A DNA stretch of 54,267 nucleotides from assembly GCA_944322355.1 (NCBI GenBank), contig CALUOT010000011.1, positions 1 through 54,267 of the forward strand, in the 5' to 3' direction. Each line of letters begins with the position of its first letter. Position 1 is the stretch's first letter. Positions 11,020 through 20,442 of the stretch are shown here, piece after piece. A program made the translations under genes and the position numbers. Under the pieces are notes generated by a model. The model did no database searches. It had not been told where the DNA came from and saw only the letters and a program-made list of their open reading frames with translations. The DNA is from an uncultured Bacteroides sp. (GTDB taxonomy: Bacteria; Bacteroidota; Bacteroidia; Bacteroidales; Bacteroidaceae).

Positions 11020-11215
11020 TAAATTTTGCTTGCAGCGAAGGTATTCTTTTCAGTTAATAGCCTTTTTTGACTGCTTACAGGAGACCCACGGAACGGCGCG
11101 GAACGCCGGAAACGTCAAACGCACGGAAAACGAGGTGTATTTCATCACCAATGATTTGGACGCTAACGGCCGCAGAGGTCGCGGAAGATATAGGATTTCA
11201 ACATTTACTTAAATA
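11020..11215 (+). pseudogene. IS4-family transposase fragment with frameshift
   Basis: One frame reads NVKRTENEVYFITNDL and, after dropping one G near 11159, continues as TLTAAEVAED. FITNDL-x-LTAAEVAE is the hallmark of DDE transposases of the IS4 type just before their Y-x2-R-x3-E motif. Neither the preceding catalytic core nor the following Y-R-E segment survives. It abuts the IS66 remnant in the opposite orientation, consistent with nested insertions later deleted. Confidence 0.65.
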
Positions 11216-11240
11216 TCCTAAATCTCCCGCAATTCTGTAT

Positions 11241-11519
11241 TTATTCTACAACAGAGTTTTTTCCTATGTTTGCTTCGTCTAAAATCTGTAGAGCTCGATC
11301 TAAAACGGTAGTATCATCTAGCATTACCAAACCTCCATCCGGACCTGGCTCTAGATGGATACCAACACTTTTCCCTTCTTTAAAATTATGACCACCAAAA
11401 AAATTCCGCACTGTATCTACACTTAATCCCAATTCGTCTGCTATTCGATGCATGCTACCTGTAGGCAAAGCATCTTTTATTTTACGTAATTCGTTAAATG
11501 TTATTGTTCTCATATTCAT
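11241..11519 (-). CDS. Small helix-turn-helix DNA-binding protein
   Basis: 92 residues from the ATG at 11519, or 90 from the second ATG at 11513 (MRTITFNELRKIK), which is the more usual family start. Residues about 20-42 (GSMHRIADELGLSVDTVRNF) read as a helix-turn-helix: a first helix with RIADEL, a turn at GLS, and recognition helix VDTVRNFF. The tail (HLEPGPDGGLVMLDD) is conserved in similar proteins I recall from Bacteroidetes, where they are annotated only as DNA-binding. It is boxed in by transposase fossils on both sides but itself appears intact. Its target is unknown. Confidence 0.7.
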   Translation of the reverse strand: MNMRTITFNELRKIKDALPTGSMHRIADELGLSVDTVRNFFGGHNFKEGKSVGIHLEPGPDGGLVMLDDTTVLDRALQILDEANIGKNSVVE

Positions 11520-11664
11520 AAATCTAATAAAGTTTATACAATAAATGATATTTTCGCTATAAATATAAGAAGAAAAATAGATTTAACAAATAGTTTGAAG
11601 ATTTTTTTAAGATTGGAATTTAGTTAGGGGCATTCAGTGAATAGGAAAAATTAGCCAACTAATT

Positions 11665-11763
11665 CATACACAAATCTTTGCATAACCCAAATGGACATCC
11701 ATTTCGCCTTCAAGCATCTTCTGTCTTGAACTGACTAAGGAACTCCTTACTTAACACCTCATC
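11665..11763 (-). pseudogene. IS256-family transposase fragment with internal deletion
   Basis: On the minus strand from 11763 the frame gives DEVLSKEFLSQFKTED; a second frame then gives MLEGEMDVHLGYAK. In IS256-type transposases the two blocks (LSKEFLSQFKTE and MLEGEMDAHLGY) are separated by about 15 residues, so an internal stretch is missing here. The fragment ends at a stop near 11665. Nothing recognisable from the catalytic domain remains. Confidence 0.6.
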
Positions 11764-11787
11764 GGGCACTACTTGATTCTTTTCTCC

Positions 11788-12606
11788 TTAGATGATTTCT
11801 ATAGAAGCAGCCGGAACCCAGCCGACTTTTCCATCTTCCAAGCTGATTTCTTTCCAATCACGCATGGAATTATCTTTTATTTGGACTTTGCATCCTTCAT
11901 GCAACACAAATAGACTGGTACCACTTTCACTTGGTGTGCTTCGTATGGTAACACTTGGAGATAAAATTATGGCTTTATTTCGCTCAGTTAATGTTGTCTT
12001 CTGCTGTGAAGCGAAAATATTACAAACTACAGTCAATACTACACATACACATCCCACAATAAAACCCATTTTTTTCCACATGGTTTGCTTGGTAAAGAAA
12101 AATAATGCTAATGAAACCAATAATAATAGGAAAAATGCAATACCCCATTTAGCCCATGCATCTACACCTAAGCAACTTATCAATGACTTAGTCCATGCCA
12201 CAAAGAAAATATCGGGGATGGGCGTCACTTTATCAATAGTCTTTGAACGAGCCACTTCCAAATTAGCCCGAATATCATCATTTCCAGGATCTAATAATAA
12301 AGCACGTTCATAATTTAAAATAGCTTTAGCTATATCGTCAACTTTATAATAACTATTTCCTAAATTATAATAAATTTCCGGAGCTTCTCCTTGTAACAAA
12401 AGCCCTTCATATATTTGTATAGCAGCAGCATAGTCATTACGTAAATAAGCGCTATCCCCATCAGCCTTGGTTATATTACTCATTTGTTTGGCCGCAGAGA
12501 ACTCTGAATGCTCCTTTACTGCTACGCTATCAATAGTAGTTGTATCTTGTCCCCATATAGCGATTGAAAGAACCAAACTAAAGATAAAAAACAATGTTTT
12601 TTTCAT
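11788..12606 (-). CDS. batE: BatE, TPR and SH3-like aerotolerance protein
   Basis: 272 residues: a signal peptide (MKKTLFFIFSLVLSIAIWG), a TPR block (about 45-115, with APEIYYNLGNSYYKVDD and ALLLDPGNDDIRANLE), two membrane helices (about 150-205), then an SH3b-like tail (VTIRSTPSESGTSLFVLHEG) ending WVPAASIEII. This is the BatE arrangement. It is the last gene of the bat operon, 17 bases after batD. The Bat proteins are known from Bacteroides fragilis aerotolerance work; their molecular mechanism is not settled. Confidence 0.92.
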   Translation of the reverse strand: MKKTLFFIFSLVLSIAIWGQDTTTIDSVAVKEHSEFSAAKQMSNITKADGDSAYLRNDYAAAIQIYEGLLLQGEAPEIYYNLGNSYYKVDDIAKAILNYERALLLDPGNDDIRANLEVARSKTIDKVTPIPDIFFVAWTKSLISCLGVDAWAKWGIAFFLLLLVSLALFFFTKQTMWKKMGFIVGCVCVVLTVVCNIFASQQKTTLTERNKAIILSPSVTIRSTPSESGTSLFVLHEGCKVQIKDNSMRDWKEISLEDGKVGWVPAASIEII

Positions 12607-12623
12607 ACTCTTTATCTCCCCTT

Positions 12624-14450
12624 TTAATGTTTAATAGAGTTTTCCATTTTGGTAATTACCTCAAGCGAAGCCGTATAAACCTTATCCATAGCTTGGTTGG
12701 CATCGCCAGGTGCAAAGCGAACAAACTCACAATTATTCAATGCGTCAAGAAATTCTTTAATCAAATCTTCTGCAACTCCATATTTTCGCAATTCTTCTTC
12801 AATATTATCTTTCGAAAGACGAGATACCGGTATGTTCAACTTATCACTGATATATCCCCAAAGAGCCTTCAATACTTCATCATAAAAAGCATCCTTTTGG
12901 TTAGACATCAATAATTTACCGGCCAATTTCATTCGTTTGGTGGCCACTTTATTGGCTTTCTTAGTACGTACTTTAGCAACATTGGCATTGGCTGCTATTT
13001 GTTTACGATAAACGATGAAGAAGGCTATGAATAAAATACCGGGAATGATATAGCATAGCCAATATATCGTCGAAGCAAAGAAATATTCTCCCTTTGGTGA
13101 AAGCGTCACTTCGTTCTGTTTGATGAAACGAATATCTTCGTTAAGCACTTTCAAATCCTCTTTATTCGCAAAGTTGGCAATAGTCTGTGTAGCATTTCCT
13201 TCTCCCTTAGATACATGTACTTCATATTCTTCCGTACTCAAGGTTTTGTAAGACTGCGATTTACTATCAAAATAGCTAAATTTCATCGCAGGAATTTTAT
13301 ATGTACCTGCATTGCGGGGAATGGCTAAATACTCAATCACCTTATTACCTGACAACCCCTCACTGGTAAGGCGGAATTTGCTATCTACTTTCGGATCATA
13401 GATTTCAAAATCTTCAGGAAATTTGATTTCCGGTTCTGAAACTAATTTCAGATTACCAACTCCCGATATTACCACTTTAACAGTAATGGCATCATTGGTC
13501 TTTACATCTGTACTATTAATGGAAGAAGTGATATTGAACTCCCCTACTCCTCCGCTAAAATCTACAGGTTTTCCATCTGGTAAAGCCTTCACGTCAATGG
13601 TTAATTTAGGAGTAGTCAAAACCTTCTTTATCTGAATGCTGCTGGCTCCTCCGTTAAAGAAAGCTTCAAACGGATCATCAACTTCCATAACCTGACTTAT
13701 CGAGGCATCAAAACGAGCCGGTTCAATGGTTAATTTGCCTGATTGTTGAGGGAATAAAACAAACTGGCGATAGATGGTAGAATGATAATTCCGTCCTTTA
13801 TAATGCTCTAATCCCCAACGGCGATTATCTGGCAGTTCAACTTCTTGCGAATGAAATCCTTTAAAGTCGGGCAACTTCACGTTATCGAACCCACGCAAAT
13901 CTACTACCGTATAAATCTTGTAAGTTAATAAAATAGCCTCTTGCTCAAATACATTTGTTTTACTGGCCGTAGCCGTTATGAATAAGTCGTTATTAGAAAT
14001 GGAAGTTCCCGATGAAGTCCGTCCAGAAACATTACCTTGACTATTGCCGGCACCCGATGAACTGTTTGACTTGTCAGCAGGAAGTACTTTGATATGTACA
14101 GAGTTGGAAATCATCTGATTTCCATCTGCCGAGATGGTTGCTCCAGGGATGGTATATTCTCCCTCCGTAGTAGCCATCAAGATATAAGTAAACGTCAGTG
14201 ACTCACTTCTATCTCCATTGATTATCTGTATACTACTCGAACGACTCGGCCCCATCAACACATCAAAACCTTTAATGGCTGGTGCCCGGAAATCTTTAAC
14301 TTTTTGTGTATTTACAGTATATGATAGCCTGAATTGGTCACCCACTGCCACCGCATCGGGAGCTGATGCATTAAAAATCACTTTGTCGTCAGCAAAGCTA
14401 TTCAGCGTTATTGCCATCAGTGCTACCCATAAAAATACGATTTTCCTCAT
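12624..14450 (-). CDS. batD: BatD, membrane-anchored Ig-like aerotolerance protein
   Basis: 608 residues with a signal peptide (MRKIVFLWVALMAITLNSFA), a long beta-rich exported region that begins VIFNASAPDAVAVGDQFRLS, typical of BatD (oxygen tolerance family), and a membrane helix near 455-475 (YWLCYIIPGILFIAFFIVYR). A basic cytosolic segment follows (KVRTKKANKVATKRMKL) with a helical tail. A Ser/Gly-rich stretch near residues 127-150 is a linker. It is the fourth bat letter gene, between batC and batE. Confidence 0.93.
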   Translation of the reverse strand: MRKIVFLWVALMAITLNSFADDKVIFNASAPDAVAVGDQFRLSYTVNTQKVKDFRAPAIKGFDVLMGPSRSSSIQIINGDRSESLTFTYILMATTEGEYTIPGATISADGNQMISNSVHIKVLPADKSNSSSGAGNSQGNVSGRTSSGTSISNNDLFITATASKTNVFEQEAILLTYKIYTVVDLRGFDNVKLPDFKGFHSQEVELPDNRRWGLEHYKGRNYHSTIYRQFVLFPQQSGKLTIEPARFDASISQVMEVDDPFEAFFNGGASSIQIKKVLTTPKLTIDVKALPDGKPVDFSGGVGEFNITSSINSTDVKTNDAITVKVVISGVGNLKLVSEPEIKFPEDFEIYDPKVDSKFRLTSEGLSGNKVIEYLAIPRNAGTYKIPAMKFSYFDSKSQSYKTLSTEEYEVHVSKGEGNATQTIANFANKEDLKVLNEDIRFIKQNEVTLSPKGEYFFASTIYWLCYIIPGILFIAFFIVYRKQIAANANVAKVRTKKANKVATKRMKLAGKLLMSNQKDAFYDEVLKALWGYISDKLNIPVSRLSKDNIEEELRKYGVAEDLIKEFLDALNNCEFVRFAPGDANQAMDKVYTASLEVITKMENSIKH

Positions 14451-14476
14451 ATATTATTCTATTTATATATTTTTAC

Positions 14477-15181
14477 TTACCAATCCTTTTCCAATTGAGT
14501 TCCTTGGATAACTTGTTGTTGCTTCTTTACCTTATCCTGCACATCTTTCTCGTCTTGCATTACCGAGTTCAGCAATTGTTCAGCATTTTCCTTGGACATT
14601 TGGTTATCCTTGTTCTGTTGAGGAGGTTGCTGTTGGTCCTGATTTTGATTTTGTGACTGATTTTGCTGTTGATTCTGTTTCTGTTCCTGCTCTTGCTTAT
14701 TTTGCTCTTGGTTGTCTTGATTTTGATTCTGCTGGTTTTGTTGTTGGTCTTTCAGCATTTTCTGAGCCAATGCAAGGTTATAACGTGTTTCATCATCTTT
14801 CGGATTGTTTCGCAATGACTCCTTATAAGCCTCTATAGCTTTCGCATAATCCTTTTGCGAATGAAATATAACTCCCATGTTATGGAAAATATGCGCCAAG
14901 TTAGGTTTCTCCTTCTCCACTTTACTCGCAGCCACATATTGTTCCATAGCCTCTTGCAGTTTATTTTGTTGCATTAGCGTATTGCCCAAATTATACATGG
15001 ATATAGCAGACTTTGGATTAACTTCCAACGCTTTCCGATAGTTCACCTCTGCATCTACATACACACTATCATCGTATTGGCGGTTCCCTTTACGAATCAG
15101 GTCACGTTCTGCCTTTTGAGCATACACCGATAGGGTAAGAACACCCAGTAAAAATAGTCCTATATATCTTTTGTACAACAT
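14477..15181 (-). CDS. batC: BatC, TPR protein with Gln/Asn-rich tail
   Basis: 234 residues: signal peptide (MLYKRYIGLFLLGVLTLSVYA), three TPR units (about 30-140, for example YRKALEVNPKSAISMYNLGN and YKESLRNNPKDDETRYNLAL), then about 50 residues made almost wholly of Q, N, E, D and K, and a short charged end. The low-complexity tail is encoded by a simple-sequence run at 14600-14750. BatC is the periplasmic TPR partner of BatA and BatB. The gene ends 26 bases before batD and starts 4 bases after the batB stop. Confidence 0.93.
   Translation of the reverse strand: MLYKRYIGLFLLGVLTLSVYAQKAERDLIRKGNRQYDDSVYVDAEVNYRKALEVNPKSAISMYNLGNTLMQQNKLQEAMEQYVAASKVEKEKPNLAHIFHNMGVIFHSQKDYAKAIEAYKESLRNNPKDDETRYNLALAQKMLKDQQQNQQNQNQDNQEQNKQEQEQKQNQQQNQSQNQNQDQQQPPQQNKDNQMSKENAEQLLNSVMQDEKDVQDKVKKQQQVIQGTQLEKDW
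14600..14750 (-). repeat. Simple-sequence CAA/AAT-type coding repeat in batC
   Basis: On the minus strand the codons are mostly CAA, CAG, AAT, AAC and GAA in irregular order, encoding the Q/N-rich tail. The length of such tracts may vary between strains (inference). Confidence 0.7.
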
Positions 15182-15185
15182 GACT

Positions 15186-16220
15186 TTACTTATTATTCTT
15201 ATTCGAAAACAGATGAATATTACGGAACAACGGGTTTTTACGTTCCAGAATCAACATCTCAGCCAGCAACAGGAGCAGAATAATCCATGCTACAGCCTGA
15301 AATTGTTCATTAAATTCAGTATAGACTTGGGTCTCCACATCTGCTTTAGCCATTTTGTCTATTTCATTAGAGATGGCTCTAGCGGCATTGTTGGAATTGT
15401 CTACTCGTACATAAATACCATTTCCATTTTTAGCTACTTCTTGACACATCGATTCGTTCAGTTGGGTCACAATTATATTTCCCTCCCGGTCACGCCGGTA
15501 GTCATTGGTTCCTTCGATAGGAATAGGGGCTCCTTCTGGCAATCCTACCCCTAATACGTTGACTTGAATTCTTTTCTCAGCAGCAGCCTTAGCGGCTTCT
15601 ACCGCTCCCCTTTCATGATTTTCGCCATCTGTTATCACAATTATAGTACGCCCTACTCCTTCTTGAGGGGTAAAACTGCGTGTCGCCAATTGCAAAGCTG
15701 CCCCGATGGCCGTTCCTTGTTTGGAAATCAAGGAAGGATCAATAGTTTCAAGAAACATTTTAGCCGAAATGTAATCACTGGTGATAGGCAATTGAGTAAA
15801 TGCATCTCCCGCAAAAACAATCATTCCCACTTTGTCATTTTGCATTCTGTCTACCAGTCTAGATACCAGACGTTTGGCCCTTTCAAGGCGACTTGGCTGT
15901 ACGTCTTGTGCCAACATAGAATTCGATATATCAAGTGCAATAATAACCTCAACACCTTGTCGTTTCACAGTTTCCAACTTGGAACCAAATTGCGGTCGTG
16001 CCAACAAGACTGCAAAAAAACCAATGGCGGTCCACACAAACCAGAACTTTACATCCGGTCGGTATTTAGATACATCCGGCATCAGTTGGGCCATCAGTTC
16101 CGGATCACCGAATTTACGGATGGCTTTACGTCTCCGATGATTGGAATACAAGTAAAATGCTATCAACACGGGTAGCAATATCAACAAGTATAAAAAGGCA
16201 GGTTCTTCAAATCGAAACAT
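15186..16220 (-). CDS. batB: BatB, von Willebrand factor A membrane protein
   Basis: 344 residues with two N-terminal membrane helices (about 7-25 and 60-78), a VWA domain with MIDAS motif DISNSM (near 95) plus the later Thr and Asp positions (TDGEN), and a C-terminal membrane helix (VAWIILLLLLAEMLIL). It is paralogous to batA next door. It is the second VWA protein of the operon and would present its metal-binding domain to the periplasm or cytosolic face; topology is not resolved here. Confidence 0.94.
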   Translation of the reverse strand: MFRFEEPAFLYLLILLPVLIAFYLYSNHRRRKAIRKFGDPELMAQLMPDVSKYRPDVKFWFVWTAIGFFAVLLARPQFGSKLETVKRQGVEVIIALDISNSMLAQDVQPSRLERAKRLVSRLVDRMQNDKVGMIVFAGDAFTQLPITSDYISAKMFLETIDPSLISKQGTAIGAALQLATRSFTPQEGVGRTIIVITDGENHERGAVEAAKAAAEKRIQVNVLGVGLPEGAPIPIEGTNDYRRDREGNIIVTQLNESMCQEVAKNGNGIYVRVDNSNNAARAISNEIDKMAKADVETQVYTEFNEQFQAVAWIILLLLLAEMLILERKNPLFRNIHLFSNKNNK

Positions 16221-16261
16221 ATACTTACTTTCTCTTTTACGACGTTATAAATACGCCAAGT

Positions 16262-17245
16262 TTAAGGTATCTTTTTCAAAATGGTATTACGCAACAAAAC
16301 CTCCAACAATACACAAAGGAAAGCAGCCAATGCAAACCAACGATATTCTTCCTCACGTTTGCTGAATTCCTTGACACTGAGTTTCGTTTTCTCCAGTTTA
16401 TCGATTTCTTCGTACACTTCTTTTAGCTTCGAATTGCTGGTCGCACGAAAATAATTTCCATCAGTCGTACCGGCAATTTGCGTTAAAGTATTCTCATCAA
16501 TTTCCACAGGCACATTGACATACTGAACAGTTCCTCCCACCGGATAAGGATAAGGAGCCGTTCCATTGGTGCCCACTCCAATAGTATAAACACGGATACC
16601 AAAGCTTTTGGCTATTTCTGCCGCAGTAAGTGGCGAAATATCTCCGCGATTGTTGGTACCATCGGTTAACAATATAATGACTTTCGACTTCGCTTTACTA
16701 TCTTTCAGGCGAGTCACTGCATTCGCAATACCCATACCGACTGCTGTACCATCTTCAATCAGGCCGCATTTGATTTCTTTTATCAGATTCAACAAGACAG
16801 CATGATCCACCGTTAGCGGACATTGCGTAAAACTCTCACCCGCAAATAACGTAATTCCTATATTATCATTGGGACGCCCGTTGATAAATTGTGCAGCCAC
16901 TTCCTTGGCTGCTTCCAAACGGTTAGGCTTTAAATCTTCAGCCAACATACTGGTCGAAACGTCAATAGCCATCATGATGTCTATTCCTTCTATTTCACTG
17001 TTTTGCCAGCTATCCGTGGTTTGAGGACGTGCCAATACGATTATAAGCAACACCAGACTGACAACACGCAACACAAAAGGAATATGCAATAGATAATTCT
17101 TATAACTTTTAGGAGTATGTGCATACACACGGGCATCAGAAATCTGAAGAGTAGCCTCATTTTTTCTGCGCTTCATGATATACCATACGATATAAGGTAT
17201 AAGCAATAATAGCAAAAACAGATATTCAATATTGGCAAAAACCAT
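16262..17245 (-). CDS. batA: BatA, von Willebrand factor A membrane protein
   Basis: 327 residues: N-terminal helices (IEYLFLLLLLIPYIVWYIM and VLRVVSLVLLIIVL), a VWA domain with MIDAS DVSTSM near 93 and TDGTNNRGD near 195, and a C-terminal helix (WFALAAFLCVLLEVLL). BatA is the partner of BatB; proteins of this type act with MoxR ATPases. It lies 41 bases upstream of batB and 12 bases after the preceding membrane gene. Confidence 0.94.
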   Translation of the reverse strand: MVFANIEYLFLLLLLIPYIVWYIMKRRKNEATLQISDARVYAHTPKSYKNYLLHIPFVLRVVSLVLLIIVLARPQTTDSWQNSEIEGIDIMMAIDVSTSMLAEDLKPNRLEAAKEVAAQFINGRPNDNIGITLFAGESFTQCPLTVDHAVLLNLIKEIKCGLIEDGTAVGMGIANAVTRLKDSKAKSKVIILLTDGTNNRGDISPLTAAEIAKSFGIRVYTIGVGTNGTAPYPYPVGGTVQYVNVPVEIDENTLTQIAGTTDGNYFRATSNSKLKEVYEEIDKLEKTKLSVKEFSKREEEYRWFALAAFLCVLLEVLLRNTILKKIP

Positions 17246-17257
17246 TGTTCCTACGAT

Positions 17258-18340
17258 TTAAGCAAAATAATTATATAATTCTCTACAGATATAGACCAAA
17301 CATCCTATGAAAGCTACTGCCAGCAGGACAATTCCTATACCCAACCCTACTTTTGTCCGCAATGACCGTTTCTCCACAATCGTGATTTCCGTAGGTTGCG
17401 GCTTCGCGTTTGCATCTTCTATCTCCTTAGTTTCATTGATAAAATCAATAGCATTCAGCAGATTGGCATCGTTTTCGTTCATCATTGGGTTATGCTTGGC
17501 AAATTTTACTAGGTCGGCCGTCTGGAACAATTCACGCAAATCTGCAATTGCTTCTTTGTCATTGTGTTCCAGCAATTTTTCAATAATTTCCCCCGAAGTC
17601 ATTTCTAAGGCATTGAAGTGGAAACGTTCCTTGATATACAGTCGAAGCGTATCTGTCAATTCCGTATAATACTCTTTCGGAAGCCCTTTTTGCCAAACTT
17701 TCTCCTGCTTGATACGTTCTATTTCCTGCATGGCCACCTGATGAGGAGGCAACTTCGGCTCTAACTTTACTTTGCGAATAATTGGCTTATTGTCACGGAT
17801 TCGCTTGAAAAGGTAAATGGTCAACAATAGGAAAGGAGCCAATAATAGCACACAAGCAATAAAAGCATACCAATCTTCCCAAGCAAAAGGAGGTTTCATC
17901 ACTGTTTTGGGACCAAACATGGACTCAGGATGCAATGAATCCAATGGAACTTTCACCGAATATACCATCAAGGCCAATGCCTTCGACCGATAAGGCTGAT
18001 TGTCTACGATAACTTCCATAGGAGGCAAGTAGTAAAGAGCCGAATCGAACGACGTGATGGTATACATCTGAGTAATCAAAGTACGTTTTCCGTCATTTAG
18101 CCATTGCGTATCGGGCTTGGCCACATCCAGCACTTCCACGCCACGCACCAATGTGTCCTTAAACACCGGGAAAATGGCTCGTTTGTTGGCATCCAATGAT
18201 ACTTCCAGTTTGATGTGTGCTTGCTCTCCAATCAAGATTTGCAACGAATCGATACTAGCATCCACCGTTACCGACTGTGCATATATCCTGCCGGTGAAAG
18301 CTATCCCCAAACAGATGAACAGAAATATATATTTTCTCAT
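17258..18340 (-). CDS. Bat-operon membrane protein of unknown role
   Basis: 360 residues. A signal peptide (MRKYIFLFICLGIAFTGRIYA) is followed by an exported beta-rich domain resembling the N-terminus of BatD (VTVDASIDSLQILIGEQAHI), a membrane helix near 155-180 (YAFIACVLLLAPFLLLTIYL), a cytosolic helical region (YYTELTDTLRLYIKERFHFN) and a final membrane helix. Genes of this type sit between the DUF58 gene and batA in Bacteroides. Its position suggests it is a further component of the same membrane complex; no letter name is assigned here. Confidence 0.85.
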   Translation of the reverse strand: MRKYIFLFICLGIAFTGRIYAQSVTVDASIDSLQILIGEQAHIKLEVSLDANKRAIFPVFKDTLVRGVEVLDVAKPDTQWLNDGKRTLITQMYTITSFDSALYYLPPMEVIVDNQPYRSKALALMVYSVKVPLDSLHPESMFGPKTVMKPPFAWEDWYAFIACVLLLAPFLLLTIYLFKRIRDNKPIIRKVKLEPKLPPHQVAMQEIERIKQEKVWQKGLPKEYYTELTDTLRLYIKERFHFNALEMTSGEIIEKLLEHNDKEAIADLRELFQTADLVKFAKHNPMMNENDANLLNAIDFINETKEIEDANAKPQPTEITIVEKRSLRTKVGLGIGIVLLAVAFIGCLVYICRELYNYFA

Positions 18341-18346
18341 TACCTA

Positions 18347-19216
18347 TTAATTTCGTTTCGCAAACAAATTCATTAATGCTTTCACGTAATCTTGGTCAGT
18401 ACGTACCGAAACGTTGTCTACATTACTTTTCGTAAACGTTTCATTCAATTCAGCTTGTTTGTTCACCCACCATTCATGATGCGCCTTTCTTACTGCTTTC
18501 GATGAAGTGTCAATCCACTGCTCATGACCGGTTTCAGCATCTTTAATTTTCATCAGGCCAATGGCTGGCAACTCTTCGACACGACGGTCATATACTTGAA
18601 TTGCTACGACATCGTGCTTACGGTTGGCAATGGTCATGGCGTTCTTAAAACTCTGCTGGTCAATGAAGTCCGAAAGGATGAAAGCCGTACATCTGCGTTT
18701 CATGACGTTGGTCAGATACTCCAACCCCATGCGTATGTCAGTCCGACGGCTTTCGGCATGAAAGTCCAGCAATTCACGGATGATGTACAGGATATGCTTA
18801 CGTCCTTTCTTGGGCGGGATAAATTTCTCTATCCGGTCTGAAAAGAATATAACCCCGATTTTATCGTTATTCTGGATGGCCGAGAATGCCAGTGTAGCGG
18901 CAATCTCCGTCACCATATCCTTCTTCATCTGTTTCTCCGTACCAAACTCCAAACTTCCGGAAACATCTACGAGCAACACTACGGTTAGTTCACGTTCTTC
19001 TTCAAACACCTTCACATAAGGCTTGTTGAAGCGTGCAGTCACGTTCCAATCAATGTCGCGTATATCGTCACCAAACTGATATTCACGCACTTCGGAAAAA
19101 GCCATTCCCCTACCCTTGAAGGCCGAATGATACTGGCCGGCAAAGATATTGTTGGACAATCCCCGTGTCTTGATTTCAATCTGGCGGACTTTCTTTAAAA
19201 GTTCTGTTGTCTCCAT
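18347..19216 (-). CDS. DUF58 / VWA-like protein of the moxR operon
   Basis: 289 residues, no signal peptide. It contains the DUF58 signature YQFGDDIRDIDWNVTAR near residues 46-62 and then a VWA-like fold with VDVSGSLEFG, a MIDAS-type Asp-Ser-Ser set. DUF58 proteins are almost always encoded next to a MoxR ATPase, as here (25 bases after moxR), and are taken to be its client or adaptor. Six bases separate it from the next gene. Confidence 0.92.
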   Translation of the reverse strand: METTELLKKVRQIEIKTRGLSNNIFAGQYHSAFKGRGMAFSEVREYQFGDDIRDIDWNVTARFNKPYVKVFEEERELTVVLLVDVSGSLEFGTEKQMKKDMVTEIAATLAFSAIQNNDKIGVIFFSDRIEKFIPPKKGRKHILYIIRELLDFHAESRRTDIRMGLEYLTNVMKRRCTAFILSDFIDQQSFKNAMTIANRKHDVVAIQVYDRRVEELPAIGLMKIKDAETGHEQWIDTSSKAVRKAHHEWWVNKQAELNETFTKSNVDNVSVRTDQDYVKALMNLFAKRN

Positions 19217-19241
19217 GAACGAGTCACAAAAAGTCTATCGA

Positions 19242-20237
19242 TTAGGGCACTTCTACCTTATTTAATATCTTGCTGACAATTTCATCCGAAGTCAGGTTGC
19301 TGGCTTCGGCTTCGTAGGTCAGTCCGATACGATGGCGCAATACGTCATGAGCCACGGCACGCACATCTTCCGGTATGACATAACCACGGCGTTTGATGAA
19401 TGCATAACTGCGTGCAGCCAAAGCCAAATTGATGGAAGCACGGGGCGAACCACCGAAGCCAATCATATCTTTAAGTTCCTTCAAGTCATACTTCTCCGGA
19501 TAACGGGTAGCAAACACAATATCAACGATATATTTCTCAATTTTCTCATCCAAGTATACCTGGCGAACCACTTTCCGAGCTTCCATGATTTCTTCCGCTT
19601 TCAAGATGGGACGAACGTTGACCTTGTCCCCGCTGATATTCTGGCGGATAATGAGTTTTTCCTCTTCCAGTTTCGGATAATCGATAATGACCTTCAGCAT
19701 GAAACGGTCCACCTGCGCTTCGGGCAGCGGATAAGTACCTTCCTGTTCGATGGGATTCTGGGTGGCAAGCACCAAGAACGGTTCCGGCAGACGGAAAGTC
19801 TCCTTGCCGATGGTTACCTGTCGCTCCTGCATGGCCTCGAGCAAAGCACTCTGCACCTTGGCCGGAGCACGGTTGATTTCATCAGCCAACACGAAATTGG
19901 CAAAAACCGGGCCTTTCTTTACCAAGAAACTCTCGTCTTTCTGACTATACACCATGGTACCGATAACATCGGCCGGCAGCAAGTCCGGAGTAAACTGTAT
20001 GCGACTATATTGGGCGTCAATCAAGGAAGCCAGTGTTTTAATGGCCAACGTCTTTGCCAATCCGGGCACACCTTCCAACAATACGTGTCCGTCCGACAAC
20101 AAGCCAATCAACAGGGATTCAACCAAATGTTTCTGACCGACAATAACTTGGTCCATACCTGTAGTAAGATGGGTGATGAAAGCACTTTGTCTTTCAATCC
20201 GCTCATTCAGTTCGCGGATATCGATAGTTTCAGCCAT
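19242..20237 (-). CDS. moxR: MoxR-family AAA+ ATPase
   Basis: 331 residues, typical MoxR length. It has Walker A GVPGLAKT near 55-62, Walker B VLADEINRAP, sensor 1 ATQNPIEQEGTYPLPEAQ and the Arg-finger segment VDRFML, then a lid domain containing GGSPRASINLALAARSYA. It is the first gene of an eight-gene minus-strand operon (moxR, DUF58, membrane protein, batA-E) and is thought to be the chaperone-like ATPase that acts on the VWA proteins. A -7 box lies about 70 bases upstream. Confidence 0.95.
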   Translation of the reverse strand: MAETIDIRELNERIERQSAFITHLTTGMDQVIVGQKHLVESLLIGLLSDGHVLLEGVPGLAKTLAIKTLASLIDAQYSRIQFTPDLLPADVIGTMVYSQKDESFLVKKGPVFANFVLADEINRAPAKVQSALLEAMQERQVTIGKETFRLPEPFLVLATQNPIEQEGTYPLPEAQVDRFMLKVIIDYPKLEEEKLIIRQNISGDKVNVRPILKAEEIMEARKVVRQVYLDEKIEKYIVDIVFATRYPEKYDLKELKDMIGFGGSPRASINLALAARSYAFIKRRGYVIPEDVRAVAHDVLRHRIGLTYEAEASNLTSDEIVSKILNKVEVP

Positions 20238-20305
20238 AAAATCAATATTTTTTAGAATTATTTATCATGATTATGCCGTTTGCAACGGCTTCGTTTTTTC
20301 GCTCC

Positions 20306-20313
20306 CAAAAGTA
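20306..20313 (-). promoter_or_regulatory. -7 box for the moxR-bat operon
   Basis: TACTTTTG on the minus strand, a full TAnnTTTG match, 68 bases upstream of the moxR ATG; a TTGG lies about 20 bases further upstream as a possible -33 element. Confidence 0.6.
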
Positions 20314-20442
20314 CACTAAATATATCAGCCATGCCAACTAATTTTTATTAAAAAAGGGGGCTAAACCTTTAGATAAAACTAAATTCCATCCGATATACCT
20401 TTCGAACGATTGTTTTTTACACCTTATTATATAATATATAAC

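Noticed and set aside
19332-20255. 307-codon plus-strand frame
   Set aside because: Antisense to moxR, whose Walker and sensor motifs are intact.
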